Below, piece by piece: positions 54,224-63,673 of a stretch of DNA of 64,000 nucleotides; positions within the stretch are counted from its first letter, which is position 1, and each line of letters starts with the position of its first letter. The position numbers and the translations under genes were made by a program. Origin of the DNA: Actinobacteria bacterium IMCC19121 (GTDB taxonomy: Bacteria; Actinomycetota; Actinomycetes; Nanopelagicales; Nanopelagicaceae); assembly GCA_002284895.1 (NCBI GenBank), contig CP015605.1, forward strand, positions 124,001 to 188,000, read 5' to 3'. Below the pieces are notes generated by a model. That model was not told the origin of the DNA. It saw only the letters and a list, made by a program, of their open reading frames with translations, and made no database searches.

Positions 54224-54235
54224 TAGGCTCTACCC
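54224..54235 (+). promoter_or_regulatory. -10 box of a leaderless start (radA)
   Basis: TAGGCT (54224-54229), then 6 nt, then the radA ATG at 54236. No Shine-Dalgarno sequence is present; the -35 is not evident. Confidence 0.5.
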
Positions 54236-55603
54236 ATGGCCAAAGTTGAGAAAGATCCATTCCGCTGTAGTGAATGCGGTTGGAGCTCGCAAAAATGGGT
54301 TGGCCGCTGCGGTGAATGCCAAGCATGGGGCTCTGTTGAAGAGTTAGCTGCACCTAAAAAACTCTCACTTGTTCCTGGAAATGTCACAAGTAAAGCAACT
54401 CCTATTGGAGATGTTGATCTATCTGCAGCACATGCACGTCCTACGGGCGTATCAGAGCTCGATCGCGTACTTGGTGGTGGATTAGTTCCAGGTGCTGCAA
54501 TCTTATTAGCAGGTGAACCTGGAGTTGGTAAATCAACGCTACTTCTCTCAGTTGCGGCGCAAACTGCAGCTAAAGGAATTCCTGCCCTCTATGTCAGCGG
54601 TGAAGAATCAGCATCACAAGTTCGCTTACGTGCCGAGCGCATTAAGGCAATTGATCCACAGTTATTTCTAGCATCTGAGACAGATCTCGGCGCAGTCATA
54701 GCTCACATTGATGCTGTTAAACCACAGTTACTCATTATTGACTCAGTACAAACAATTGGTAGTAGCACAGCAGATGGTTCACCTGGTGGTGTGACACAAG
54801 TGCGCGAAGTTGCCGGAGCACTTATACGAATCTGTAAAGATCGCGACATCACTTTGCTTCTAGTTGGCCATGTGACTAAAGATGGCTCTATTGCAGGTCC
54901 TCGACTTCTTGAACACATTGTTGATGTTGTTTTGCAGTTTGAAGGAGAGCGTCATTCACGCCTTCGCTTAATCCGTGCAATTAAAAACCGCTTCGGTGCA
55001 TCTGATGAAGTAGGTTGTTTTGATTTAAGTGATTCAGGAATTGAATCTGTGCTTGACCCAACCGGGCTTTTCACATCCCGCCATGCTGAACCAGTTCCTG
55101 GTACTTGTGTGACTGTAACTCTTGAAGGTCGCCGTCCACTACTTGCAGAGATTCAAGCGTTAGTAAGCCAAGGGCGGGAGAATGATTTTGGTAATGCACG
55201 TCGTGTTGTCTCTGGCCTTGATTCTGCCCGCACATCAATGACTTTAGCTGTTCTAGAACTTCGCGCAGGAGTGCGAGTAGGTGGCCGTGATGTTTATGCC
55301 GCAACAGTTGGTGGCATGAAAATGTCGGAGCCGGCTGCTGATTTAGCGTTGGCTTTGGCTGTTGCATCTGCAGCTAAAGGTTTAGCCCTTCCTTCTGATT
55401 TAGTTGCAATCGGTGAAGTTGGTCTAGCTGGTGAAATTCGTAAGGTGAGCGGCGTTGATCGCCGCCTGCAAGAAGCATTTCGTTTAGGTTTCAAGAGAGC
55501 GTTAGTTCCTACGGGATCAGAGACGAAGATTGCCGGCATGGAGATTGTTGAAGTTTCACGTCTTGATCAAGCACTCAAACGGGTAAAAATCACTGGCGAA
55601 TGA
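54236..55603 (+). CDS. radA: DNA repair protein RadA
   Basis: The 455-aa protein has the N-terminal zinc finger (CSECGWSS, then CGECQAWGSV), a RecA-like ATPase with Walker A GEPGVGKST and the RadA-specific KNRFG motif (IKNRFGASDEVG), and a C-terminal Lon-protease-like domain (LRAGVRVGGRDVYAATVGG, IGEVGLAGEIR). RadA promotes branch migration in recombinational repair. Length and order are standard. The stop overlaps the mutY start as ATGA. Confidence 0.96.
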   Translation: MAKVEKDPFRCSECGWSSQKWVGRCGECQAWGSVEELAAPKKLSLVPGNVTSKATPIGDVDLSAAHARPTGVSELDRVLGGGLVPGAAILLAGEPGVGKSTLLLSVAAQTAAKGIPALYVSGEESASQVRLRAERIKAIDPQLFLASETDLGAVIAHIDAVKPQLLIIDSVQTIGSSTADGSPGGVTQVREVAGALIRICKDRDITLLLVGHVTKDGSIAGPRLLEHIVDVVLQFEGERHSRLRLIRAIKNRFGASDEVGCFDLSDSGIESVLDPTGLFTSRHAEPVPGTCVTVTLEGRRPLLAEIQALVSQGRENDFGNARRVVSGLDSARTSMTLAVLELRAGVRVGGRDVYAATVGGMKMSEPAADLALALAVASAAKGLALPSDLVAIGEVGLAGEIRKVSGVDRRLQEAFRLGFKRALVPTGSETKIAGMEIVEVSRLDQALKRVKITGE

Positions 55604-56451
55604 ACCAGTTAGAAAAACCGATAGTTTCCTGGTTTAAGAAAAACAAACGCGATCTGCCTTGGCGAAACACCACGCCTTGGGGTGTGATGGTCAGTGAATA
55701 TATGTTGCAACAAACCCCAGTCAATCGCGTTCTTCCTAAATGGGATGAATGGATGAAGCGTTGGCCAACTCCTAAAGATTTAGCTAAAGCAACACCGGCC
55801 GAAGTTATTACAGCGTGGGGACGTCTTGGCTATCCACGTCGCGCTCTTCGCCTACATGCTGCAGCACAAATCATTGCCGAAGATTTCAATAACCAAGTCC
55901 CAGAAGATCCTGCCACCTTACAAACTCTTCCTGGCATCGGTGAATACACCGCGGCTGCAATTGGTGCTTTCGCTTTTGAAAAACAAACTCTTGTGATGGA
56001 TGTGAATATCAGACGGTTGTTAACCCGCATCATCGATGGTAATGAACACCCAAAGCCAGCGCCAACAAGTAGAGAGAAAGCTTCGCGCCTTGCTCTGCAA
56101 CCTCCAAGGAATGCTCACATATGGGCTGCAGCAACAATGGAACTTGGCGCATTGGTGTGCACATCCAAAAATCCGATTTGCGAACAGTGCCCAGTCATTG
56201 GCCAATGTAATTGGCGAAAGAATGGTTATCCAAAAACTGATTTATTACGTAAGTCTCAAGATTGGCATGGCACCGATAGAAAGTGCCGTGGCACAATCGT
56301 TCAAGCTCTGCGTGAGAATGAATCGTTAACTGAGAACGCAATCAAAAAACTCTGGCCAGATGAGTCACAAGTTGAGAAAGCGCTTAAAACTCTGCAGGCA
56401 GATTTACTTATAGAAGCTATCCCCCGCAAGCGATATAGACTGCCCGCATGA
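55600..56451 (+). CDS. mutY: A/G-specific adenine glycosylase
   Basis: The 283-aa enzyme removes adenine opposite 8-oxoguanine. It has the catalytic Glu in SEYMLQQTPVNRV, the helix-hairpin-helix LPGIGEYTAAAIGAF, the catalytic Asp in VMDVNIRRLL and the 4Fe-4S ligands CTSKNPICEQCPVIGQC. The C-terminal part is short; the NUDIX-like domain of E. coli MutY is largely missing, as in other actinobacterial MutY. It overlaps radA and the GNAT gene by 4 nt each, so three genes form one operon. Confidence 0.95.
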   Translation: MNQLEKPIVSWFKKNKRDLPWRNTTPWGVMVSEYMLQQTPVNRVLPKWDEWMKRWPTPKDLAKATPAEVITAWGRLGYPRRALRLHAAAQIIAEDFNNQVPEDPATLQTLPGIGEYTAAAIGAFAFEKQTLVMDVNIRRLLTRIIDGNEHPKPAPTSREKASRLALQPPRNAHIWAAATMELGALVCTSKNPICEQCPVIGQCNWRKNGYPKTDLLRKSQDWHGTDRKCRGTIVQALRENESLTENAIKKLWPDESQVEKALKTLQADLLIEAIPRKRYRLPA

Positions 56452-56921
56452 TCCGCGTTGCTATAAAGCAAGATGCTCCACGCATCCTCCAACTCATTAA
56501 AGATTTAGCTGAGTATGAAAAAGCCCCACTGGAGGCAAAGGCAACGCTGCAACAAATTGAAGAAACAATCTTTGGTGATAAGCCAAGCGCTTTCTGCCAT
56601 GTTGCCGAAGTTGATGGTGAAGTAATTGGTATTGCAATTTGGTTCTTAAATTACTCAACATGGCTCGGAAAACCAGGTCTGTATTTAGAAGATCTCTATG
56701 TTGATCCTGCCCATCGCGGAAAAGGTTTTGGAATGGGATTTTTAAAGACACTTGCAAAAATTTGTATTGAACGTGGCTATGAAAGATTCCAATGGTGGGT
56801 TCTGGATTGGAATGAGCCATCTATTGAGCTCTATAAATCCATAGGCGCAGTGGCCATGGATGAATGGACAGTATTTAGACTTAGTGGAGATTCATTAAAG
56901 AATTTTGCTGGTAAGGCTTAA
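56448..56921 (+). CDS. GNAT-family N-acetyltransferase (diamine acetyltransferase-like)
   Basis: The 157-aa GNAT domain has the acetyl-CoA loop YVDPAHRGKGFGMGFL, LYLEDLYV before it, and WWVLDWNEPSIELYKSIGA, which is characteristic of the spermidine/thialysine acetyltransferase (SSAT) branch. The substrate is probably a small amine, not proven. It overlaps mutY by ATGA and its stop overlaps the convergent SOUL-protein stop by 4 nt. Confidence 0.88.
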   Translation: MIRVAIKQDAPRILQLIKDLAEYEKAPLEAKATLQQIEETIFGDKPSAFCHVAEVDGEVIGIAIWFLNYSTWLGKPGLYLEDLYVDPAHRGKGFGMGFLKTLAKICIERGYERFQWWVLDWNEPSIELYKSIGAVAMDEWTVFRLSGDSLKNFAGKA

Positions 56922-57439
56922 AGAGTTGGAATAACAATCTCGTTGTATTGCAGGAAACTAGGTTTAAAGGGTGGATCAAAGCGAGCAACTCTGGTCTCTG
57001 CAGAAAGTGCCACGTTGTGCTTTTCGGCTGCAGCACGAAGTGCAGCGATTTTCTCTGCAGATAACGCAGTAGTTGCTTTGCCACGAAATGAAGCAACAAC
57101 ACACATCTCTGCAGCAAGTTCGCGCAAGACAACCTTGGAATTAATTGGGAGAGGCATATCGGCAAGCGTGCTTCCTGCTGGCATCACAAATGAGACAAAC
57201 CATTCATCCTCAGTGAGATTGTCGTTTCTTTTCGCAGTAATCACCGGGGCAGTCATAGCTATTGCCTGCTCAGCTTTATTGCCTTTAGAGATGTAACTAA
57301 AGAGTGAACCAAAAGCAGAACTTCCAGCATCGGAATAATTAGCAGAACTTTTCACTTCAGCAATTACACAGGGCTTATATTCACGGAGTTCAAAGCCTGG
57401 ATAGGTTTTTAATACCGTGAACTCTTGCCTCTTAGTCAT
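56918..57439 (-). CDS. SOUL-family heme-binding protein
   Basis: The 173-aa protein matches the SOUL/HBP family: FELREYKPCVIAEV near the N-terminus, FGSLFSYISKGNKAEQAIAM, TAPVIT and WFVSFVMPAGSTLADMPLP, ending KPSFLQYNEIVIP. Family members bind heme or porphyrin with modest affinity; the role in bacteria is not settled. There is no signal peptide, so it is probably cytoplasmic. It starts 7 nt after the clpC stop and may be cotranscribed with clpC. Confidence 0.88.
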   Translation of the reverse strand: MTKRQEFTVLKTYPGFELREYKPCVIAEVKSSANYSDAGSSAFGSLFSYISKGNKAEQAIAMTAPVITAKRNDNLTEDEWFVSFVMPAGSTLADMPLPINSKVVLRELAAEMCVVASFRGKATTALSAEKIAALRAAAEKHNVALSAETRVARFDPPFKPSFLQYNEIVIPTL

Positions 57440-57446
57440 TTAGTTA

Positions 57447-59948
57447 CTAAGCAGTTGGTGCTTCAGCAAGGTCTTCAGGTGAATCAGGCATTTGCGCCTT
57501 AGTAGCACCCTTAAATGTGAAGACAGCTTCTGCGTCTACTCCCTCAACATCAACAACGATGATTTCCCCGGCCTTTAGTTCACCGAACAAGATGCGCTCT
57601 GAAAGAGCATCTTCGATTTCACGTTGAATTGTGCGACGAAGTGGACGTGCACCAAGAAGTGGGTCATAACCACGTGCAGCAAGTAAATCCTTAGCTGCAG
57701 GAGTTAATTCAATTCCCATGTCCTTTGCTTGCAGACGATCATCAAGGTTCTTGATCATCAAATCAACGATTTGAATAATCTGATCCTTAGTCAACTGGTG
57801 GAAGACGATGACATCATCAATACGGTTGAGGAACTCAGGGCGGAAGTGAGACTTAAGTTCATCACTTACCTTGCCCTTCATGCGCTCATAGTTTGTTTGA
57901 TCATCATCGCTGTTAGCAAAACCAAGGCCCAAGCTCTTTGAAATATCGCGTGTTCCAAGGTTTGTAGTCATGATGATGACAGTGTTTTTGAAGTCAACGG
58001 TGCGACCTTGCGCATCTGTTAAGCGACCATCTTCAAGAACCTGAAGAAGTGAGTTGAAGATATCTGGGTGTGCTTTTTCGATTTCATCGAAAAGAACCAC
58101 AGAGAATGGGCGACGGCGAACCTTTTCAGTTAACTGTCCACCCTCGTCATATCCAACATATCCTGGAGGTGCACCAAACAAACGAGATGCGGTGTGACGC
58201 TCAGAGTATTCAGACATGTCGAGTTGGATGAGCGCATCTTGATCACCAAATAAGAATGATGCAAGGGTGCGAGAAAGTTCAGTCTTACCAACACCTGAAG
58301 GACCGGCGAAGATAAATGATCCACCTGGACGGCGTGGATCCTTTAGACCTGCACGCGTGCGGCGAATTGCTTGTGACAGCGCCTTAATAGCTTGGTCTTG
58401 TCCGATAACACGGTTGTGTAGTTCATCTTCCATACGAAGAAGTCGTGCAGTTTCTTCTTCTGTAAGTTTAAAGACTGGAATACCAGTTGAGATTGAAAGT
58501 ACTTGAGCGATGAGTTCTTCATCAACTTCAGTGACCTTATCTAGGTCGGTTGCTTTCCAATTCTTTTCAGCTTCATGCTTTTCAGTGATAAGGGTTTTTT
58601 CCTTATCGCGAAGAGATGCTGCTAACTCAAAATCTTGGCCATCAATTGCAGACTCTTTTTCCTTGCGTGCACTTGCGATTTTGTCATCAAATTCACGCAG
58701 CTCTGCTGGCGCAGTCATGCGCTTAATACGAAGACGTGAACCTGCTTCATCGATTAAATCGATTGCCTTATCTGGCAAGAAACGATCTGAAACATAGCGA
58801 TCAGCAAGGTTTGCTGCCGCAGCTAGCGCACCATCTGTAATTGAAACGCGGTGGTGAGTTTCATAGCGATCGCGAAGACCCTTCAAGATTTCAATGGTGT
58901 GCGCAACTGATGGCTCTTTTACTTGAATTGGTTGGAAGCGGCGCTCAAGGGCTGCATCTTTTTCAACGTGCTTGCGATACTCATCAAGTGTTGTTGCACC
59001 GATTGTCTGTAGTTCACCGCGAGCAAGCATTGGCTTCAAGATGCTGGCAGCATCAATTGCACCTTCTGCAGCTCCTGCGCCGACAAGTGTGTGGATTTCA
59101 TCGATGAAAAGAATGATGTCTCCACGAGTTTTAATCTCTTTTAGTACTTTCTTCAAGCGCTCTTCGAAATCACCGCGGTAGCGGCTGCCGGCAACAAGTG
59201 CGCCAAGATCGAGTGAGTAGAGCTGCTTATCTTTCAACGTCTCTGGAACATCGTTCTTATAGATGGCTTGTGCAAGACCTTCAACAACTGCAGTCTTACC
59301 AACACCTGGTTCACCGATTAGAACTGGGTTATTTTTTGTGCGACGTGAAAGAACTTGCATCACACGTTCGATTTCATTTTCGCGACCAATAACTGGATCA
59401 AGCTTTCCTTCACGGGCAGCTTGTGTGAGGTTGCGACCGAATTGATCTAGAACTAATGATGTTGATGGTGTGCCCTCTGCAGGTCCACCAGTTTGTACAG
59501 CTTCTTTTCCTTGGTAACCAGAAAGTAATTGAATAACTTGTTGGCGAACACGATTCAAATCTGCGCCAAGCTTTACAAGAACCTGTGCAGCAACGCCTTC
59601 GCCTTCGCGAATGAGGCCAAGCAAAATGTGTTCTGTGCCAATGTAGTTGTGACCAAGTTGCAACGCTTCACGAAGTGAAAGTTCTAGAACTTTCTTTGCA
59701 CGTGGAGTAAATGGAATATGCCCACTTGGAGCTTGTTGTCCTTGACCAATAATTTCTTCTACCTGTGCGCGAACGCCTTCAAGTGAAATACCTAATGACT
59801 CAAGACCTTTTGCAGCAACGCCTTCACCTTCATGGATGAGTCCGAGCAAGATGTGCTCTGTGCCGATGTAGTTGTGATTGAGCATGCGAGCTTCTTCTTG
59901 GGCCAGCACGACGACTCGGCGGGCTCGATCTGTAAAGCGCTCAAACAT
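57447..59948 (-). CDS. clpC: ATP-dependent Clp protease ATP-binding subunit ClpC
   Basis: The 833-aa AAA+ unfoldase has two N-terminal repeats ([14 protein letters not shown] occurs twice), a first ATPase module ([10 protein letters not shown]), a UVR middle domain ([13 protein letters not shown]), a second module ([10 protein letters not shown]) and a C-terminal Clp domain ([17 protein letters not shown]). It feeds proteins to Clp[13 protein letters not shown] at the start is the actinobacterial hallmark. The 126-nt upstream gap (59949-60074) carries a TAGGCT -10-like box at 59986-59981, and CTCGCGAG further up. Confidence 0.97.
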   Translation of the reverse strand: MFERFTDRARRVVVLAQEEARMLNHNYIGTEHILLGLIHEGEGVAAKGLESLGISLEGVRAQVEEIIGQGQQAPSGHIPFTPRAKKVLELSLREALQLGHNYIGTEHILLGLIREGEGVAAQVLVKLGADLNRVRQQVIQLLSGYQGKEAVQTGGPAEGTPSTSLVLDQFGRNLTQAAREGKLDPVIGRENEIERVMQVLSRRTKNNPVLIGEPGVGKTAVVEGLAQAIYKNDVPETLKDKQLYSLDLGALVAGSRYRGDFEERLKKVLKEIKTRGDIILFIDEIHTLVGAGAAEGAIDAASILKPMLARGELQTIGATTLDEYRKHVEKDAALERRFQPIQVKEPSVAHTIEILKGLRDRYETHHRVSITDGALAAAANLADRYVSDRFLPDKAIDLIDEAGSRLRIKRMTAPAELREFDDKIASARKEKESAIDGQDFELAASLRDKEKTLITEKHEAEKNWKATDLDKVTEVDEELIAQVLSISTGIPVFKLTEEETARLLRMEDELHNRVIGQDQAIKALSQAIRRTRAGLKDPRRPGGSFIFAGPSGVGKTELSRTLASFLFGDQDALIQLDMSEYSERHTASRLFGAPPGYVGYDEGGQLTEKVRRRPFSVVLFDEIEKAHPDIFNSLLQVLEDGRLTDAQGRTVDFKNTVIIMTTNLGTRDISKSLGLGFANSDDDQTNYERMKGKVSDELKSHFRPEFLNRIDDVIVFHQLTKDQIIQIVDLMIKNLDDRLQAKDMGIELTPAAKDLLAARGYDPLLGARPLRRTIQREIEDALSERILFGELKAGEIIVVDVEGVDAEAVFTFKGATKAQMPDSPEDLAEAPTA

Positions 59949-60074
59949 GGGCGGGGCTCTCTTCCTGTGGTCTTCTCTTTAGCCTAATACCTACAGGCTT
60001 ACGCTCGCGAGGTGAACAGCTACTGGTTTTTATAACCCAATAACTAGGTGTTTTATGCCCGGCGAAGGCTATAT

Positions 60075-60572
60075 CTAGGCCAGTTTCTTGAGCATTCGGG
60101 TGTTGCCCAGGGTATTGGGCTTCACTGATTCAAGATCTAAGAACTCGGCCACACCGGCGTCATAGGAGCGCAAAAGCTCGGCATAGACCGCTGGGTCAAC
60201 TGGGGTTCCCTCAATTACTTCAAAACCGTGGGCTCCAAAGAACTCAGTTTGGAATGTAAGACAGAAAAGCTTTTCTACGCCTACTTCACCAGCACGTTTA
60301 ATAATAGCTTCCAAAATTTTATGACCGATGCCTTGGCGATTAAGTTCTTTCTTAACTGCCATGGTGCGCACTTCAGCTAAATCTTCCCAAAGTATGTGTA
60401 GTGCCCCGCATCCAACAACAACACCATCTACTTCAGCAACGATAAATTCTTGAACGCTTTCATACAAAGTAACAGTTTCCTTGGAGAGCATCTGGCCAGG
60501 AGCAGCGTATGAATCAACGAGTGAGCGAATTGCTTTCACATCCATAGTCTTTGCAGGGCGAACAAGAACCAT
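60075..60572 (-). CDS. Amino-acid N-acetyltransferase (ArgA-like GNAT)
   Basis: The 165-aa GNAT protein has VRPAKTMDVKAIRSLVDSYA, LAEVRTMAVKKELNRQGIGH as the acetyl-CoA region and LTFQTEFFGAHGFEVIEG. This matches the stand-alone short N-acetylglutamate synthases of actinobacteria (as in M. tuberculosis), which start arginine synthesis. It follows lysS after 2 nt and ends the folK-panC-coaX-lysS run. Substrate assignment is by similarity only. Confidence 0.85.
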   Translation of the reverse strand: MVLVRPAKTMDVKAIRSLVDSYAAPGQMLSKETVTLYESVQEFIVAEVDGVVVGCGALHILWEDLAEVRTMAVKKELNRQGIGHKILEAIIKRAGEVGVEKLFCLTFQTEFFGAHGFEVIEGTPVDPAVYAELLRSYDAGVAEFLDLESVKPNTLGNTRMLKKLA

Positions 60573-60574
60573 TC

Positions 60575-62080
60575 TTACTCAACCTCAGGCTTTACTAACG
60601 GGAACAAAATAGTCTCGCGAATTCCAAGTCCAGTCAGTGCCATCAATAAACGGTCAACACCCATTCCCATTCCACCCATCGGTGGCATTCCAAACTCCAT
60701 GGCACGTAAGAAATCTTCATCAACTTGCATTGCTTCTAGATCACCCTTGGCACCAAGTGTTGCTTGCTCTACTAAGCGATCTCTTTGAATAACTGGATCA
60801 ATTAACTCTGAGTAGCCAGTTGCTAATTCAAAACCATCAACATAGAGGTCCCACTTTTCAGCCACACCAGGAATATCACGATGTGCGCGAACTAGTGGAG
60901 AAGTATCAACTGGGAAACCCATCACAAAAGTAGGTGCAATCAACTGATCTTTAGCAACGTGCTCAAAGATTTCTTCAGCTAACTTGCCTGTTATCCACTT
61001 TGGATCAATCTTCATGCCTAACTTTGTAGCAATCGTCTTTAGTTCATCAATAGGAGTAAGTGCAGTAACGCTTTGGCCAACACCTTCAGAGATAGCGTCG
61101 TATAGGGATATTTCGCGCCACTTTCCACCTAGATCTGCTTGGCGACCATCAAGGTGGGTAACAACGTGTGAACCAGCAACTGCCATCGCAGCGTTTTGTA
61201 CAAGCTCGCGAGTTAAATCAGCAATGCTGCGCCAGTCACCATATGCCTGATAACTCTCGATCATTGCAAACTCTGGTGAGTGAGAAGAGTCAGCACCTTC
61301 ATTGCGGAAATTTCGGTTAATCTCAAATACGCGCTCTATCCCACCAACAACACAGCGCTTAAGAAAGAGCTCTGGGGCAATACGCAAGTAAAGATCCATG
61401 TCATAGGCATTTGAGAAAGATTTAAATGGTCGAGCAGCAGCCCCACCATGCATCACCTGCAGCATCGGTGTTTCTACCTCAATAAAGTTTTGGTTATGGA
61501 AAGTTTCGCGAAGTGAGCGCATGACCTGTGGTCGCAAACGGGCATTACTGCGAGCTTCAGGGCGAACAATCAAATCAACATAACGCATGCGAACACGTGT
61601 CTCTTCAGACATTGGCTTGTGATCATTTGGAAGTGGGCGAAGAGATTTAGAAGCTAACTTCCATGAGTTAGCAAGAATAGAAAGTTCACCGCGCTTTGAT
61701 GTAATGATCTCGCCAGTAACAGAAACAATGTCACCTAAATCAATATCTGATTTCCAGGAATCGATTGATTCTTGACCAATTTTATCCAGTGAGAACATTG
61801 CTTGAAGTTCTGTTCCGTCGCCTTCACGAAGTGTTGCAAAACAAAGCTTGCCAGTGTCGCGCTTAAAAATAATGCGACCTGTTAAGGATTCAATATCGCC
61901 CGTCGCAACATCGATTTCAAGGGCTGAATACTTTTCGCGAACTTCTTTTAAAGTTTTAGTTCTTGGCACAGAGACTGGATATGGCTGCGTTCCGCCCTCT
62001 AGTAGCGATGCACGCTTTTCACGGCGGATGCGAAGCTGCTCTGGCAGATCCTCTTCAATAGGCGCGTTCTCTGTGCTCAT
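60575..62080 (-). CDS. lysS: Lysyl-tRNA synthetase, class II
   Basis: The 501-aa enzyme has an OB-fold anticodon-binding domain ([20 protein letters not shown]) and the class II core: [18 protein letters not shown], motif 2 [20 protein letters not shown] and motif 3 [15 protein letters not shown]. It charges tRNA-Lys in the cytoplasm. The start at 62080 has a TAGACT box 10 nt upstream on the minus strand and could be expressed from its own promoter as well as from the operon. Confidence 0.96.
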   Translation of the reverse strand: MSTENAPIEEDLPEQLRIRREKRASLLEGGTQPYPVSVPRTKTLKEVREKYSALEIDVATGDIESLTGRIIFKRDTGKLCFATLREGDGTELQAMFSLDKIGQESIDSWKSDIDLGDIVSVTGEIITSKRGELSILANSWKLASKSLRPLPNDHKPMSEETRVRMRYVDLIVRPEARSNARLRPQVMRSLRETFHNQNFIEVETPMLQVMHGGAAARPFKSFSNAYDMDLYLRIAPELFLKRCVVGGIERVFEINRNFRNEGADSSHSPEFAMIESYQAYGDWRSIADLTRELVQNAAMAVAGSHVVTHLDGRQADLGGKWREISLYDAISEGVGQSVTALTPIDELKTIATKLGMKIDPKWITGKLAEEIFEHVAKDQLIAPTFVMGFPVDTSPLVRAHRDIPGVAEKWDLYVDGFELATGYSELIDPVIQRDRLVEQATLGAKGDLEAMQVDEDFLRAMEFGMPPMGGMGMGVDRLLMALTGLGIRETILFPLVKPEVE

Positions 62081-62101
62081 AATGAGGTGAAGTCTACCGA
62101 G

Positions 62102-62866
62102 TTAGGCATTTCGTTCGTGAATCAAACGAAGGCCAATGAGCGTTAAATCTGGCTCATGATGGTCAATAGTTTCAGAAACACCAATTATCAGCGGGGCTAA
62201 GCCACCCGTGGCGATGACTGTTGGTGCTTGTGAATAGCTTTCAAGAAGTTCAGCTGAAATGCGATCGACTAATCCATCTACTTGTCCGGCAAATCCAAAG
62301 ATTGTTCCTGATTGAAGAGCTTCAACTGTGTTCTTACCAATGACATTCTTTGGTCGAACTAATTCAACTTTGCGAAGTTGAGCAGCGCGAGAGGCTAGGG
62401 CATCAACAGAGATTTCAATTCCTGGAGCAAGTGCGCCTCCTAGGAACTCACCTTTAGGTGAAACAACATCTAAATTAGTAGAAGTACCAAAATCAACCAC
62501 AATTGCTGGACCACCGAAAAGAGTATGCGCAGCCAAGGTATTTACGATTCTGTCAGCGCCAATTTCTTTTGGATTATCTACTAGAAGTGGCACGCCTGTT
62601 TTGATTCCAGGTTCAACAATTGTTACTCGTGTATCTGAGAAGTAGTCATCAATCATGGAGCGAAGCTCGCGCAAAGTTGCTGGAACAGTTGAACACACTG
62701 ATAACCCAGTGATTTCATAGCCATCTACAAGTGAGCGGTATTGAAGCCAGAGTTCATCAGCTGTGCTGCGAGGATCTGTTTTAACGCGCCAAGAACGCAC
62801 TAATTCATCACCTTTAAAAATTCCCAATACGGTGTTGGTATTACCCACATCAACAGTTAGTAACAC
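62102..62866 (-). CDS. coaX: Type III pantothenate kinase
   Basis: The 254-aa ASKHA-fold kinase phosphorylates pantothenate at the start of CoA synthesis. It has LTVDVGNTNTVLGIF, the VDFGTSTNLDVV phosphate loop, GGALAPGIEIS and VIATGGLAPLI. The start codon is GTG at 62866, directly after the panC stop (TAA then GTG). Pairing of pantothenate synthase and kinase genes makes functional sense. Confidence 0.95.
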   Translation of the reverse strand: MLLTVDVGNTNTVLGIFKGDELVRSWRVKTDPRSTADELWLQYRSLVDGYEITGLSVCSTVPATLRELRSMIDDYFSDTRVTIVEPGIKTGVPLLVDNPKEIGADRIVNTLAAHTLFGGPAIVVDFGTSTNLDVVSPKGEFLGGALAPGIEISVDALASRAAQLRKVELVRPKNVIGKNTVEALQSGTIFGFAGQVDGLVDRISAELLESYSQAPTVIATGGLAPLIIGVSETIDHHEPDLTLIGLRLIHERNA

Positions 62867-63622
62867 TTAGCGCCCCTCTCCCATTTTCATATTGTCAATC
62901 AATCGAACTCCATCTATCCAGCCCGCAATAATTGCCCGTTTATTGCGTGTTTGATCCGTTGCTACTTCAAAAGAATCCTCATCAATAATTGCCGCATAAT
63001 CCTTTTTAAATCCAACCTCTGTTGCAAGGGTTGAATCAATGATCTCTTGGGCGATTACAACACTAGGAGCCAAATGGGCCGCAGCTAAAGCTCTGTGTAT
63101 GACATTGGCACTTACTCGTCCTTGTTCACTCAAACGGACGTTGCGAGAAGAAAGGGCAAGACCATCAAATTCACGAACAGTTGGAACGCCAATAATCTCC
63201 ACTTTGCTCTTCATGGCCTTAATGATTGCTAGTTGCTGAAAGTCTTTTTCTCCAAAAACAGCAGAGTCTGGTTTAACAATTTCAAATAAGCGATTAACAA
63301 CTGTTACAACACCATCAAAGTGATCTGGGCGAGATTGGCCTTCATAAAGTGTACCTAGTGGGCCTGCGCTTAACTTCTTAATCTCAGCTGGGTAAATCTC
63401 TTCATACTCAGGCATCCACACTTCTGTGGCACCAGCCAACGTTGCTAGCTGAATATCTCTTTCGGGACTTCGTGGATAGTTTTTAAGATCATCTGTATTT
63501 TCAAATTGAAGTGGATTAACAAAAATACTCACAACAACTTCTTTACTCATACTGCGAGCACGCTTAATCAACGCTTGGTGGCCTTTATGCAAGGCACCCA
63601 TAGTTGGCACTAATACAGTCAT
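62867..63622 (-). CDS. panC: Pantothenate synthetase
   Basis: The 251-aa enzyme joins pantoate and beta-alanine. It has TMGALHKGHQALIKRA (HxGH), VSIFVNPLQFE, DSAVFGEKDFQQLAIIK and LALSSRNVRLSEQGR. It is about 20-30 residues shorter than usual because it starts right at the first core strand (MTVLVPTMG). GGAG lies 8 nt before the ATG. FolK precedes it by 51 nt. Confidence 0.93.
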   Translation of the reverse strand: MTVLVPTMGALHKGHQALIKRARSMSKEVVVSIFVNPLQFENTDDLKNYPRSPERDIQLATLAGATEVWMPEYEEIYPAEIKKLSAGPLGTLYEGQSRPDHFDGVVTVVNRLFEIVKPDSAVFGEKDFQQLAIIKAMKSKVEIIGVPTVREFDGLALSSRNVRLSEQGRVSANVIHRALAAAHLAPSVVIAQEIIDSTLATEVGFKKDYAAIIDEDSFEVATDQTRNKRAIIAGWIDGVRLIDNMKMGEGR

Positions 63623-63673
63623 CGTGTGGCTCCAGTCCTTTCAGGTACCGGGCAAGATGAGACAAGTTTAGGC

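Noticed and set aside
60000-60015. CTCGCGAG upstream of clpC as a ClgR box
   Set aside because: The spacing does not fit the ClgR consensus with its four-base gap between CGC and GCG halves.
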